A stretch of DNA of 64,000 nucleotides from Flavobacterium jejuense (GTDB lineage: Bacteria > Bacteroidota > Bacteroidia > Flavobacteriales > Flavobacteriaceae), in NCBI RefSeq assembly GCF_006491595.2, contig NZ_VEVQ02000010.1, forward strand, positions 62,001-126,000, in the 5' to 3' direction. How positions within the stretch are numbered: position 1 is the stretch's first letter; each line of letters starts with the position of its first letter. Shown here one piece after another: positions 7,704 to 17,323 of this stretch. The position numbers were made by a program, and so were the translations under genes. Under the pieces are notes generated by a model. It saw only the letters and a list, made by a program, of their open reading frames with translations, did no database searches and had not been told where the DNA came from.

Positions 7704-10118
7704 TTATTCGTTTTTAGTTTCAATATCTTCTTTATCTTCTGCTAAAATATCTATTGTTGGTTTTGTAAATTCTTGTTCATTAGCTATTGATTTTTCTAAA
7801 GAAAGTAACAAAGCTGGTAAAAAAATCAAATTGGATAGCATTGCAAAGAGTAATGTTGTTGCTACTAACCCACCTAAAGCAATAGTTCCACCAAAACTAG
7901 AAAGGGTAAATACCGAAAATCCAAAAAATAACACTACAGAAGTATAAAGCATACTTACACCAGCATCCTTAACGGTATTGTAAACGGATTTTTTTATTCG
8001 CCAATTATTGGCAATCAATTCTTGTCTATATTTAGCCAAGAAATGTATGGTATCATCAACCGAAATACCAAAAGCAATACTAAAAACTAATATAGTAGAT
8101 GGTTTAATAGGCACTCCTAAAAAGCCCATTAGTCCAGCAGTAATAATTAGAGGAAGTATATTGGGTAACAATGATATAATGATCATTTTAAAAGATCGAA
8201 ATAAGTAAGCCATTAATAAAGAAATAAGAAAAATGGCAAACAATAAAGATATTACTAAATTACGAACCAGATAATGAGTTCCTTTTTCAAAAATATAGGC
8301 TTTTCCTGTGATTGAAACAGTATATTTTTCTTTTGGGAAAAGCTTGTCTATTTTTTGTGCTAATCGTTCTTCGGTACGTTTCATTTTATCTGTTCCAATG
8401 TCTCTCATAAAAGTAGTGATTCGAACAAATTGACCTGTACTGTCTACATAGCTTTTTAAAAGGTTTTCTTTTCCTTTGCCTGTAGATTTTTTTATGTATG
8501 AAAGTATAAAGGCTTCTTCTTGTTTGGTAGGAAGTTCATAATACTTTGGATTACCGTTGTAATATGTTTGCTTAGCGTATTTTAATAAATTTACTAGGGA
8601 AACAGGTTTTGAAAGCTCAGGAATTTCTTCTATAGTTTCTTGAAGTTCGTTTATTCTTTTTAATGTAGCTGATTTTAAGGCGCCTTTAGGGCGCTTAGTG
8701 TCTATCATTATTTCAAGTGGCATTACACCATCAAATTCTTTTTCGTAGAAACGAATATCTTCAAAAAAGCCAGTATTTTTCGGCATATCTTCTATAACAC
8801 TTCCGGATATTTTCATTTTATTAATTCCAATGATTCCAAAGATTAATAATCCAATGGCAACGGAGTAGATGGCAATGGTTTTTTTCTTAATGGTTATCAA
8901 TATCCAATCAATAAAAAACTGAATATAATTTTTCTCTAAGTGTGCTAAATGCTTGTCTTTTGGTAAAGGCATGTAGCTATAAAGAATAGGTATAATTATT
9001 AAACTTAAAAAGAATAAAAATATAATATTTAGTGAAGCTATAATACCAAATTCTTTTAGTAAATCACTATCTGTAATTATAAATGTTGCAAAACCTGCAG
9101 CAGTAGTTAGGTTGGTCATTAAAGTAGCATTACCTACTCTTGAGATTACACGTTGTAAAGATTTGGCTTTATTTCCGTGTTTTTTAATTTCTTGTTGGTA
9201 TTTATTGATTAAGAAAATACAATTTGGTATGCCGATTACAATGATTAAAGGAGGTATAATTGCCGTTAGAACAGTTATTTCATAATTTAGTAGGCCAATA
9301 GTTCCAAACGACCACATTACTGCTATGATTACAATAATCATAGAAATTAATGTTGCTCTAAAGCTTCTAAAGAAAAAGAAGAAAAGTAAGGATGTAATTC
9401 CTAAGGCTGCACCAACGAAAAGACCAATTTCACTAAGAATACTTTGAGAATTAAGTGTTCTTATGTAAGGCATTCCTGAAATTTTTAAATCAATACCTGA
9501 AGCTTTCTCAAAAGTTTCTATTCTTTCTTCGCTTAAGTATTTATTTACAAATTTCTTTCTTTCTGGTGTGTTTACTATGTCTTTGTTTATATAGATGGCA
9601 AAACGGACTGCTCCAGACTTTTTATTAAAGAGCATGTTTTCATAAAAAGGCAAGTTGTCGAATAATTCTTCTTTTTTCTCTTTTAAATAAGCATCAGATA
9701 GTAATTCGTTATTAACAAATGGAACTAAATTGAATTTTTGATTTAAGGTATCTTTTTTAAGTACTTTTAAATCACTAATTGATAAGGTTAAATCAACAGC
9801 TTTATCTTTTTTTATTTCATTAATAAAGTTTTCCCAGAGTTTTACATTTTTTTCTGTGAAAAAAGAGTCGTCATTAAAACCAATGACAATAAGGTTTCCT
9901 TCTTCTCCAAATTTCTCTAAAAAGAGGTCGTATTGAATTGAAATTTCATTATCTTTAGGAAGTATGTTTGCTTCTGTGTAAGTTAATCGGATATTTTGCC
10001 ACTGAAATGCCATAAAAAAAGTAAAGAGCACTAAAGCAACTAAAAGTCCTATTCTATTTCGTAATATTTTGGTAGCAATAAAATCCCAAAAACTGGTCGT
10101 TAACCATTTAATCATCAT
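7704..10118 (-). CDS. MMPL/RND-family transporter
   Basis: Large inner-membrane transporter of the MMPL/patched-like RND group, about 804 residues. It has two repeated halves, each made of one membrane helix, a periplasmic domain and five more helices. The first half has helices near 21-40 and a cluster at about 220-400. The second has a helix near 420 and a cluster at about 630-770, containing the FSIAFGISVDDTIHFLAKY signature. Such proteins export lipids or hydrophobic compounds; the substrate is unknown. The start was moved from 10157 to the ATG at 10118, because a TACCTTTG -7 element (10135-10142, minus strand) lies between them. Confidence 0.87.
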   Translation of the reverse strand: MMIKWLTTSFWDFIATKILRNRIGLLVALVLFTFFMAFQWQNIRLTYTEANILPKDNEISIQYDLFLEKFGEEGNLIVIGFNDDSFFTEKNVKLWENFINEIKKDKAVDLTLSISDLKVLKKDTLNQKFNLVPFVNNELLSDAYLKEKKEELFDNLPFYENMLFNKKSGAVRFAIYINKDIVNTPERKKFVNKYLSEERIETFEKASGIDLKISGMPYIRTLNSQSILSEIGLFVGAALGITSLLFFFFFRSFRATLISMIIVIIAVMWSFGTIGLLNYEITVLTAIIPPLIIVIGIPNCIFLINKYQQEIKKHGNKAKSLQRVISRVGNATLMTNLTTAAGFATFIITDSDLLKEFGIIASLNIIFLFFLSLIIIPILYSYMPLPKDKHLAHLEKNYIQFFIDWILITIKKKTIAIYSVAIGLLIFGIIGINKMKISGSVIEDMPKNTGFFEDIRFYEKEFDGVMPLEIMIDTKRPKGALKSATLKRINELQETIEEIPELSKPVSLVNLLKYAKQTYYNGNPKYYELPTKQEEAFILSYIKKSTGKGKENLLKSYVDSTGQFVRITTFMRDIGTDKMKRTEERLAQKIDKLFPKEKYTVSITGKAYIFEKGTHYLVRNLVISLLFAIFLISLLMAYLFRSFKMIIISLLPNILPLIITAGLMGFLGVPIKPSTILVFSIAFGISVDDTIHFLAKYRQELIANNWRIKKSVYNTVKDAGVSMLYTSVVLFFGFSVFTLSSFGGTIALGGLVATTLLFAMLSNLIFLPALLLSLEKSIANEQEFTKPTIDILAEDKEDIETKNE

Positions 10119-10134
10119 CGGAAAAATTAGAGCG

Positions 10135-10142
10135 CAAAGGTA
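10135..10142 (-). promoter_or_regulatory. -7 promoter element of the MMPL transporter gene
   Basis: TACCTTTG on the minus strand fits TANNTTTG. Transcription would begin about 10 nt before the ATG at 10118, which rules out the longer start at 10157. Confidence 0.55.
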
Positions 10143-10192
10143 ATGATTCTTACTCAATTACTTAGGGAACAATGAAAAGATTTAAGGAAATT

Positions 10193-12679
10193 TTAAAAAC
10201 CTAAATCGATAAAGTAAGAAATTTTTACAGCTATATTATCTTCGAAAGTAGGTAATTGATTTGGTCCATATCTATAAAACGCGGTTAGACCTAGACCTCT
10301 GAAAAGTTTATTGCATTCTATTCCGCTTTCAAAAAAGCCTTTTTCTAATGAGCTAAAAGGTAATCCCATATGAGTATTATCCTCATTTATTTTTCCCCAA
10401 GCAAAACGAGTAACAAATGAAAATTCTGGATTAATGCGATATCCTAATCGAATTCTATTGAGGGTATGTTTTAACTGCAAAGTGACATATTTGTCTGAGA
10501 AAAATTCGTTGAAATACATGGTTTCAAAACTGTTTTTACCAGCAAATGTTATTCTTTGTAAGAGTGCATCTCTATTCAGATTATTAGGTTGTAAACTGTA
10601 TAAATGAGTTAGAGGAACATCTCCAAAAGCAATACCTGTTTGAAAAAGCACAGAACTTGATTGTCCAGATAGATAAGAAACTTCATAAAACGTTTTGAAA
10701 TCTATTTTGGTAAAATTAAAATCATTGCCAAAGATTCCTGGAATAGTTTGAGTTGCTTGAAAAGAAAATTTCGGATGTCTTTTTTCTATTTCAATTCTAC
10801 TTTTTGGAGTTTGCATAAAATTACTATACGGATTCCATTGAATAGCAAGTTGAGCGGCCGTAATCGTATATTCTTTATAGGTAACATCATTATTTACAAA
10901 TGTATAATCAAATTTTGGATTGATTTTATTTGTCGATAATGAAAAATAGGCATCTGTCTTTGGGAAAAATTTACTTTCAGCAAAAATAGAAGCAGCTCTA
11001 TTTTGATAAAAAGTTGAAATGTTAATAGGTCTAGGATCGTATATTTTAAAACGTCTAGGGTCAGTTGCGAAGGAGATTTGAGAAATTTCATTTAAATCAT
11101 CAGTGTAAGAAGCACTTACCCAAGTTTCAGACTGAGGCTCTATTAAATAAGAAGGAGTTATTCCAAATTTAAACCCCTCATCTTTTATACCATAAGCACC
11201 ATAAAAAGCTATTTTATAATTTTCAGATAATTTATCATTGGTGACACCTCCAAATCCTAATCGGAATCCTTCAAAATTATTGTATTTCACTAAACTTCTT
11301 AAATCTACATCTACATAGCTAATTGGATAATAGCCATTTAATATTTTTTTTCCAAGAAAAATCTTTCTTTCTAAGTTTTTAGATTCCGATAAACTATCTA
11401 GAGAGGTGTAAGTTCTTAATCTTCTTTTATCGATAGTGTCTTTTGCAAATTTTTTCCAATAACTATCTTCTCTTTTTAAGCCATCTTTTTCAATTGAAAT
11501 TTTAATTCCATCTTTTTGAAGTGTTACTCTTTTATCTAATTCAATGTCAAAAGGGGTTGATTCGATAATTAAGTAAACTTGGTCAGTGGCATTGGTATTT
11601 GGAGTTGGATCTAATGACGAACTAAATTTGATTGTATTTCCTAAAATTTTAATGTCATCTGCGTTGTTTCCTTTTAAAACAGTAATTTTTCTTTTTTTGG
11701 GAAACCAAAGGTTTTCTTTTTCTTGATAATCAAAGGTATAGTCGGCATTAATATGTACTATACCGTAAATCCTGTAATAGGCTTTGGCTATAGCAAAAGT
11801 TTCTGCGTCTATATATAAGAGACCTCTCAGTCTACTCGATTTAAGCTTTTTAGGTTGGAAGAAGATTTTATATGTTTTTCTGTTTTGAATATTTAAGGAA
11901 TCAATCATATAGAAATTATATAAGTGACGCCCATAATTTGAAATAGGATTTCTTACAGGTGTTTCCATTATTTCAAAAGGATTTTCATAAACCGAATACG
12001 AAAATAAGTTAAGACCTAAATACTCATATAAAGGTTCTTTAAACCCAGCCATTCTGGTAGCTATAACTGTTTCTTTATATCCTTTTTTAGTATACTGAAT
12101 AAGATTTACCTTTTCAGTTTGATACAAATGATTTTTTTCTATTAGTTTTTTGAATTTGTAATTTGTAGAGTCTAATTCAATTTTTCTTTTACCAAAAAGC
12201 GTTTTTTTATAAATAGGTTCAATTTTACTTGATATAGAATCTGGATTAGCTGTAACTAGTAAACTTTCGTAGTTTTTATATTGAAAACTTTCCAAAGCTT
12301 TTTCAGGTTGGTTTAGCTTTTTATTTTCGATTACTTTTTTTAGAATTTTATTTACTTTATTATCAGTATAAATTTCAACTTTTTCAAAAGTATTTATATC
12401 TATAGCCATTTTAATAATGACTATTTCTTGCTCTCTAGAAACATATACATTTTTTGTTTGGTAGCCTTTATATGTGATGACTAAAGGTTTATCGTAAGCT
12501 TTAATTTCTAATTCAAATTTTCCTTCCCAGTTTGTAGTAATGGTTTTGTTTAAGTATTCCACTTTACAAAATGCTAGTGGAACTCTACTATCGATATCTA
12601 TTACTTGTGCTTTGATTTTGTTTTGACCAAATGAAATAGCAGTACTTAGTAAAACAAACCATAAAAGGATGTATCTCAT
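10193..12679 (-). CDS. DUF5686 outer-membrane protein with carboxypeptidase-regulatory-like domain
   Basis: The 828 residues begin with a signal peptide (1-18, ending SFGQ). A carboxypeptidase-regulatory-like beta domain follows (about 20-95, AFCKVEYLNKTITTNWEGKF...), then a long DUF5686 region rich in aromatic strands ending in FIDLGF, typical of an outer-membrane barrel end. Such proteins are widespread in Bacteroidetes. They look like TonB-receptor relatives without a plug; their function is not known. It lies alone between the MMPL gene and the frr terminator. Confidence 0.82.
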   Translation of the reverse strand: MRYILLWFVLLSTAISFGQNKIKAQVIDIDSRVPLAFCKVEYLNKTITTNWEGKFELEIKAYDKPLVITYKGYQTKNVYVSREQEIVIIKMAIDINTFEKVEIYTDNKVNKILKKVIENKKLNQPEKALESFQYKNYESLLVTANPDSISSKIEPIYKKTLFGKRKIELDSTNYKFKKLIEKNHLYQTEKVNLIQYTKKGYKETVIATRMAGFKEPLYEYLGLNLFSYSVYENPFEIMETPVRNPISNYGRHLYNFYMIDSLNIQNRKTYKIFFQPKKLKSSRLRGLLYIDAETFAIAKAYYRIYGIVHINADYTFDYQEKENLWFPKKRKITVLKGNNADDIKILGNTIKFSSSLDPTPNTNATDQVYLIIESTPFDIELDKRVTLQKDGIKISIEKDGLKREDSYWKKFAKDTIDKRRLRTYTSLDSLSESKNLERKIFLGKKILNGYYPISYVDVDLRSLVKYNNFEGFRLGFGGVTNDKLSENYKIAFYGAYGIKDEGFKFGITPSYLIEPQSETWVSASYTDDLNEISQISFATDPRRFKIYDPRPINISTFYQNRAASIFAESKFFPKTDAYFSLSTNKINPKFDYTFVNNDVTYKEYTITAAQLAIQWNPYSNFMQTPKSRIEIEKRHPKFSFQATQTIPGIFGNDFNFTKIDFKTFYEVSYLSGQSSSVLFQTGIAFGDVPLTHLYSLQPNNLNRDALLQRITFAGKNSFETMYFNEFFSDKYVTLQLKHTLNRIRLGYRINPEFSFVTRFAWGKINEDNTHMGLPFSSLEKGFFESGIECNKLFRGLGLTAFYRYGPNQLPTFEDNIAVKISYFIDLGF

Positions 12680-12765
12680 TAAAAATGATTTGATGATATT
12701 ACAAACTTACATAAAATTATAACGTATTGAAATAACATTTAATAATGATTAACATTTGAAATAAA

Positions 12766-12793
12766 AAAATCCCGATATAAATCGGGATTTTTT
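12766..12793 (-). terminator. Intrinsic terminator after frr
   Basis: The hairpin ATCCCGAT-TTAT-ATCGGGAT (minus strand) is followed by a run of seven T. It starts 24 bp past the frr stop and has A and T runs on both sides, so it may work in both directions. Confidence 0.88.
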
Positions 12794-12816
12794 TATTTTA
12801 TAAAAAGGTAAAAAAT

Positions 12817-13380
12817 TTACACTTTCATAATTTCAGCCTCTTTTACTACTAAATGATCATCAATTTTTTTGATATAAGCATCTGTTAATTTTTGAACGTC
12901 ATCTTCAGCTTTCTTGCAAATATCTTCAGAAGTTCCGTTTTTCTCTTCTTTTTTAATATCGGTATTGGCATCTTTACGAGCATTACGAATACCTATTTTT
13001 GCATCTTCAGCTTCAGATTTGGCTTGTTTTACTAAATCACGTCTTCTTTCTTCTGTTAAAGCAGGGATGTTTATAATGATGTTTTCTCCATTATTCATTG
13101 GGTTTAACCCAAGGTTAGCAATCATAATTGCTTTTTCTATAGGTTGAAGCATATTTTTTTCCCATGGAGTAACGGTTAATGTTCTTGCATCTGGAGCATT
13201 AATGTTTGCAACCTGAGACAAGGGAGTTTGTGAGCCATAATAATCTACAAAAACACCACCTAACATTTGTGGAGATGCTTTACCAGCTCTAATGTTTAAA
13301 AATTCTTTTTCTAAGTGGGCAATAGAACCTTCCATAGATTCTTTAGCACTGTCTATTATAAAATTAATTTCTTCAGTCAT
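12817..13380 (-). CDS. frr: Ribosome recycling factor
   Basis: Splits post-termination ribosomes together with EF-G. The 187 residues match the usual length (about 185) and two-domain build: a long three-helix bundle (1-30 and 105-187) and a beta domain in between. The segments FLNIRAGKASPQML, NINAPDARTLTVTPW and NIPALTEERRRDLVKQAK are family signatures. It is encoded downstream of pyrH on the same strand, the common pyrH-frr arrangement, and ends at a strong terminator. Confidence 0.97.
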   Translation of the reverse strand: MTEEINFIIDSAKESMEGSIAHLEKEFLNIRAGKASPQMLGGVFVDYYGSQTPLSQVANINAPDARTLTVTPWEKNMLQPIEKAIMIANLGLNPMNNGENIIINIPALTEERRRDLVKQAKSEAEDAKIGIRNARKDANTDIKKEEKNGTSEDICKKAEDDVQKLTDAYIKKIDDHLVVKEAEIMKV

Positions 13381-13467
13381 TTTTTTAGATTTTAACTATC
13401 TTAATACTTTGATTTTTTGCACTTAATTCTTTTTATTTTTTTGTACTTCAAAAATCGTACCTTATAC

Positions 13468-14175
13468 TTATATCGTTACTGTTGTTCCTACGGTTTGTCC
13501 TTCACAAACTTTTAATAAATTTCCTTTTTTATTCATGTCAAAAATGATAATTGGTAATTTATTTTCTTGACTTAGAGTAAAAGCAGTTGTATCCATTACA
13601 TTTAATCCTTTGGCTAATACATCTTCAAAAGAGATATAATCAAATTTTACCGCATTGACATCTTTTTCAGGATCAGCAGTATAAACACCGTCTACACGAG
13701 TACCTTTTAGAATTACATCTGCATGCACTTCAACTCCCCTTAATACAGCAGCTGTATCTGTTGTAAAGTATGGATTTCCTGTTCCTGCGCCAAAAATAAC
13801 AATTCTTCCTTTTTCTAAGTGTCTTGTTGCACGTCTTTTAATATATGGTTCAGCAATAGCTTCTATTTTTAATGCTGTTTGTAAACGTGTCTGCATACCA
13901 GCGTCTTCTAATGCTCCTTGTAAAGCCATTCCATTGATAACTGTGGCAAGCATGCCCATATAATCTCCTTGAACGCGATCCATTCCGTTACTAGCTCCTG
14001 CAACACCTCTAAAAATATTTCCTCCACCTATAACGACAGCAATTTCAATTCCTTTACTATGAATTTCTTTAATTTCTTGCGCATATTCTGCTAAACGTTT
14101 TGGGTCAATTCCATATTGTCTATCGCCCATTAATGCTTCACCGCTAAGTTTTAGAAGAATTCTTTTGTATTTCAT
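13468..14175 (-). CDS. pyrH: UMP kinase
   Basis: Phosphorylates UMP to UDP, the step that feeds all pyrimidine nucleotides. The 235 residues show the amino-acid-kinase fold with [11 protein letters not shown] at the N-terminus, [10 protein letters not shown] near 47, and the [13 protein letters not shown] segment near 130 that identifies bacterial PyrH. It lies 87 bp upstream of frr. A minus-strand TATATTTG element at 14198-14205 lies 22 bp before the ATG. Another pyrimidine gene, pyrC, lies at 37453 in this window but is not linked. Confidence 0.97.
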   Translation of the reverse strand: MKYKRILLKLSGEALMGDRQYGIDPKRLAEYAQEIKEIHSKGIEIAVVIGGGNIFRGVAGASNGMDRVQGDYMGMLATVINGMALQGALEDAGMQTRLQTALKIEAIAEPYIKRRATRHLEKGRIVIFGAGTGNPYFTTDTAAVLRGVEVHADVILKGTRVDGVYTADPEKDVNAVKFDYISFEDVLAKGLNVMDTTAFTLSQENKLPIIIFDMNKKGNLLKVCEGQTVGTTVTI

Positions 14176-14197
14176 CAGGTTGTTTGTTTTTATGATG

Positions 14198-14205
14198 CAA
14201 ATATA
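14198..14205 (-). promoter_or_regulatory. pyrH -7 promoter element
   Basis: TATATTTG on the minus strand fits TANNTTTG and predicts a leader of about 15 nt before the pyrH ATG at 14175. Confidence 0.55.
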
Positions 14206-14239
14206 AATATATATCTACAGAAAAAAAATGTTGGTGTAA

Positions 14240-15019
14240 TTATGCTTTTATTTCTTCAAAACTATTTTTAGCTTCGGTGTATCCTATTTCAAAAATGGTC
14301 TTCATTTTTGTCTTGTTGGTTTCAAATGTGCTATAATTGGCTAAGTCTTTTGGTTCAATCACCCAATCGCACAAACTAAATTTTTGATAGTTACCTTGAG
14401 CAGAAAGTAAATTAAATGCTCTGGTTGTAACAGCTTTTATTGAAGTTAAGTCTTTGGCTTCTATATTTTGAATTGGACTTACATAAACACCTATTATACA
14501 ATCGCAGTTTCCTTGAAGTAAATCGGTTGGAAAATGATTTAAAATACCACCATCACTATATAATTTTTTATTTACCTCATAAGGCGTTAACATTCCAGGG
14601 AATGAAGCAGAGGCTAGAACGGCATCTGTGATTTTAGTATCATCACTAAAAATTTTTAACTTTCCTTTTACTAAATCAGTGGCTGTAATTTTTACTGGAA
14701 TCGGCAAATCACCTATTTTGGTTTCCCCAAAAATAGTATTGAAATAGATTTTAAAAGAATCGGAATCAATTATACCTGGTTTTTTTAGAGTAAAGTGTTT
14801 CCAATTAAAAAAATAGATGGATTGAAAAAAAGTCAAGATTTCTTGTGGTGTTTTTCCAAAAGCATACATAGCAGCAATAATGGCACCAGCACTCGAACCA
14901 GAAATAATACTGGGTTTAATGCCTTGCTCGTCTAAAAACTGTAATGCACCCGCGTGAGCAATTCCTTTTGAACCACCACCAGATAAAGCAATTCCTATTT
15001 CTTTTGATTTAAAGTCCAT
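14240..15019 (-). CDS. Patatin-like phospholipase
   Basis: Predicted lipid acyl hydrolase with a Ser-Asp dyad. In the 259-residue form the oxyanion motif GGGSKG is near residue 13, the nucleophile elbow GSSAG near 38-42, and the catalytic Asp in the DGG motif (SDGGILNHFP) near 155. Cytoplasmic, with no signal peptide. Longer forms starting at 15154 or 15037 are open. The minus-strand -7 element TAAATTTG (15046-15053) lies between them, so the ATG at 15019 leaves a sensible leader and is chosen. It is divergent from the thioredoxin-like gene, with the two promoters nearly touching. Confidence 0.87.
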   Translation of the reverse strand: MDFKSKEIGIALSGGGSKGIAHAGALQFLDEQGIKPSIISGSSAGAIIAAMYAFGKTPQEILTFFQSIYFFNWKHFTLKKPGIIDSDSFKIYFNTIFGETKIGDLPIPVKITATDLVKGKLKIFSDDTKITDAVLASASFPGMLTPYEVNKKLYSDGGILNHFPTDLLQGNCDCIIGVYVSPIQNIEAKDLTSIKAVTTRAFNLLSAQGNYQKFSLCDWVIEPKDLANYSTFETNKTKMKTIFEIGYTEAKNSFEEIKA

Positions 15020-15045
15020 ATGTAACTTAACTAACATATAATGTT

Positions 15046-15065
15046 CAAATTTAGCTTTAAATTTG
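15046..15065. promoter_or_regulatory. Divergent pair of -7 elements
   Basis: CAAATTTA at 15046-15053 (TAAATTTG on the minus strand, for the patatin) and TAAATTTG at 15058-15065 (plus strand, for the thioredoxin-like gene) are separated by 4 bp. The -33 region of each promoter must overlap the other promoter. Confidence 0.6.
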
Positions 15066-15084
15066 TAAAATAAAATAGAGTAAT

Positions 15085-15723
15085 ATGAAAAATATAATAG
15101 AAAAGGCTCTTTTAGGCTCTTTTGCATATGAAGAATACAAAGCATTGGTAACAAAATTGATTGAAGAAGGTAGATCTACAGGAAATAATCAAAGTGAAGC
15201 TTTGTTGCATTATTCACAATTAAATGAAACTAGAATAAAGCGTTTGGATAAAACTATTGTTGTTGAAGAGTCAATCGCTTCAGACTTAAAACAACTGAAA
15301 AAGGAATTCATTTGGCTGGTAATTTCTGAAGGTTGGTGTGGTGATGCCGCTCAATTATTACCCATTATGAATAAAATGGCTGAATTATCGAATGCGATTG
15401 ATTTAAGAATTGTATTACGTGATGCTAATAAAGATTTAATGGATTTGTTTTTGACCAATGGTAGCCAATCTATACCTAAATTAATTATTTTAGATGCGAA
15501 TACTAAAGAGGTTGTGGCTGATTGGGGACCAAGACCAGAACCAGCAAGAAAATTAATAGCTGACTACAAAGCACAATATGGAGTAGTAGATGAACCTATT
15601 AAAATTGATTTGCAAAAATGGTATTTACAAGACAAAGGATTAACCACTCAAGAAGAATTAATGCAACTTTTGAGGAATCATATTATAAATGCTAATAAAA
15701 AAAATCAAGAAATATTACACTAA
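15085..15723 (+). CDS. Thioredoxin-like family protein
   Basis: Cytoplasmic protein of 212 residues with a thioredoxin fold: strand WLVISEGWCGDA near 76-87, then helix, then the cis-Pro segment SQSIPKLIILD near 127-137. Only one cysteine sits at the redox site (GWCGDA rather than CxxC), so any chemistry would be monothiol. This form is a known Bacteroidetes thioredoxin family group, with unknown substrates. A TAAATTTG -7 element lies 20 bp upstream. The 3' end overlaps the convergent DUF1501 gene by 9 bp. Confidence 0.82.
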   Translation: MKNIIEKALLGSFAYEEYKALVTKLIEEGRSTGNNQSEALLHYSQLNETRIKRLDKTIVVEESIASDLKQLKKEFIWLVISEGWCGDAAQLLPIMNKMAELSNAIDLRIVLRDANKDLMDLFLTNGSQSIPKLIILDANTKEVVADWGPRPEPARKLIADYKAQYGVVDEPIKIDLQKWYLQDKGLTTQEELMQLLRNHIINANKKNQEILH

Positions 15724-17313
15724 GAACTTCTTTTGAAGCAATGCTATGTTGTATTTTATTTCTAATATATAAGTTCCTTTTGCAAGAATCGTTTTTGGTG
15801 ATATGTTTAAAGTGTCGCCTAAAACAAATACTTTTTCGGCATAAATTAGTTTGCCTGCTATTGAATGAATAGTGACTTCAATTTCAGTGTTAATAAATTT
15901 TTTGAAGGCAACATTGATTTGATTATTTACAATTGGATTCGGAAAAAGCAAAATAAAATCATTATTGACTGGTGGGTTGAATGAACCATTTTTAAAAATA
16001 GGTAAAGTTTCAAAACTGGAACCTAAAACGGATGAGGATTGTTCGTCTGTCATACATAGCCAGTCTTTCATAATGGTAGCATAAAGTTGTCTGAAATCAA
16101 ATTGCATGGGAACTTGTTGGTTTACTGCTGCATTTTGTGGTAAATCAGGTGAGGAGCCAATCATTCCAGAAACAGGATGATCCGTTCCGATGACATTGGC
16201 AACACCAGTATTTAAAGAACTTCCAAAAAAGATGACTGGAGCACTAGAACCATGATCGGTTCCTAAGCTGTCATTGCTTTTTATTCTTCGTCCAAATTCG
16301 CTAAAAGTCATGCCTGTTACTCTATCTTCTTTACCCATTTGTTTTAAATCAGCTTGAAAAGCACCAATTGCTCCTGATAAGATAGATAAATTTTCTGGTT
16401 GTCTTCCCAGTTTTCTGTCTGATTCCATGATTTGATTTTCATGTGTATCAAAACTTTTATGATGATTGACAATGTAAATAGGCGTCTGTAAACCTCCATT
16501 AATTAATCGAGCAACAATTTTTAGTTGTGCTGCTAACTTGTTATCAGGATATTCAGTAGTTTGCTCTTGTGGAACGTTGTATGCGGTTTGTATGGTTTCT
16601 TTGTAAGCATTACTTTGATCTTTCATTAATCGCAAGAAAGTAAGTTCTAAGCCATAATCGGTATTGGGTGCTGGATCAGTAGTTTCATTAATGACATTTA
16701 GTAAATCATTAGGATCTGGAGCACTGTATCCCATATTTATATTTGGTCCTTGTAAAGAAAAAGGTAAAGTAGAGCCAATTTGTACTGCTAAAGGATCTCT
16801 CATGTCACTATTTGGATAGGCTTCAGGATAATTGGGATAAATAGAATCCAAAGCTCTTCCAATCCATCCTGTATCTAATGTTTCGTTACTTTGAGATCCA
16901 GTAAACCAAATGTCAGTAGCCCTAAAATGACTATAACTAGGATTAGGATAAGATACTCCTTGTACAATCATTAATTCTCCTAAATTATATAGTTCTTGCA
17001 TTTCAACCATAGAAGGGTGCAAACCAGTAGTTGGATTGTTGTTCAAAGCTAAAACTTCGCTTTCATCAATTAGAATATTTGGTCTTGCGTTAGATAGCTC
17101 AGTCCATTTATCTCGTGGAAAAACAGTATTTAAACCATCATTTCCACCACTCATTTGTACAATGACAAGGATCTTGCCACAATTGATTGCGGCATTTGCT
17201 AGGGTTTGTAAATTGCTACTCTCTAATTGAGAAGAGGCTAAAACAGGAATTTTATTAAATAATAATGGTGTAGCAACTAAAGCGGACGTTTGTATAAATT
17301 TTCTTCTTTTCAT
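15715..17313 (-). CDS. DUF1501 protein with T9SS type A sorting domain
   Basis: Exported protein of 532 residues. The N-terminus MKRRKFIQTSALVATPLL has a twin-arginine and a hydrophobic stretch, as in Tat signals. The central DUF1501 region (about 40-440) is related to the alkaline phosphatase/sulfatase fold (QMSGGNDGLNTVFP, HRATDIW-like and TDHGSSAPVIFFG segments). The last 75 residues, from about 455 (LLFPNPIVNNQINV ... GTYILEIKY), are a type A sorting domain for the type IX secretion system. It lies 10 bp after the DUF1800 gene, forming a two-gene operon. The pairing of DUF1501 with DUF1800 is conserved in many bacteria, but the biochemical role is unknown. Confidence 0.88.
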   Translation of the reverse strand: MKRRKFIQTSALVATPLLFNKIPVLASSQLESSNLQTLANAAINCGKILVIVQMSGGNDGLNTVFPRDKWTELSNARPNILIDESEVLALNNNPTTGLHPSMVEMQELYNLGELMIVQGVSYPNPSYSHFRATDIWFTGSQSNETLDTGWIGRALDSIYPNYPEAYPNSDMRDPLAVQIGSTLPFSLQGPNINMGYSAPDPNDLLNVINETTDPAPNTDYGLELTFLRLMKDQSNAYKETIQTAYNVPQEQTTEYPDNKLAAQLKIVARLINGGLQTPIYIVNHHKSFDTHENQIMESDRKLGRQPENLSILSGAIGAFQADLKQMGKEDRVTGMTFSEFGRRIKSNDSLGTDHGSSAPVIFFGSSLNTGVANVIGTDHPVSGMIGSSPDLPQNAAVNQQVPMQFDFRQLYATIMKDWLCMTDEQSSSVLGSSFETLPIFKNGSFNPPVNNDFILLFPNPIVNNQINVAFKKFINTEIEVTIHSIAGKLIYAEKVFVLGDTLNISPKTILAKGTYILEIKYNIALLQKKFLV

Positions 17314-17323
17314 TTTCCTCAGA

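Noticed and set aside
15019-15154. Longer N-terminus for the patatin
   Set aside because: It would run through the patatin's own -7 element and into the divergent thioredoxin-like gene, and the extra residues show no domain.
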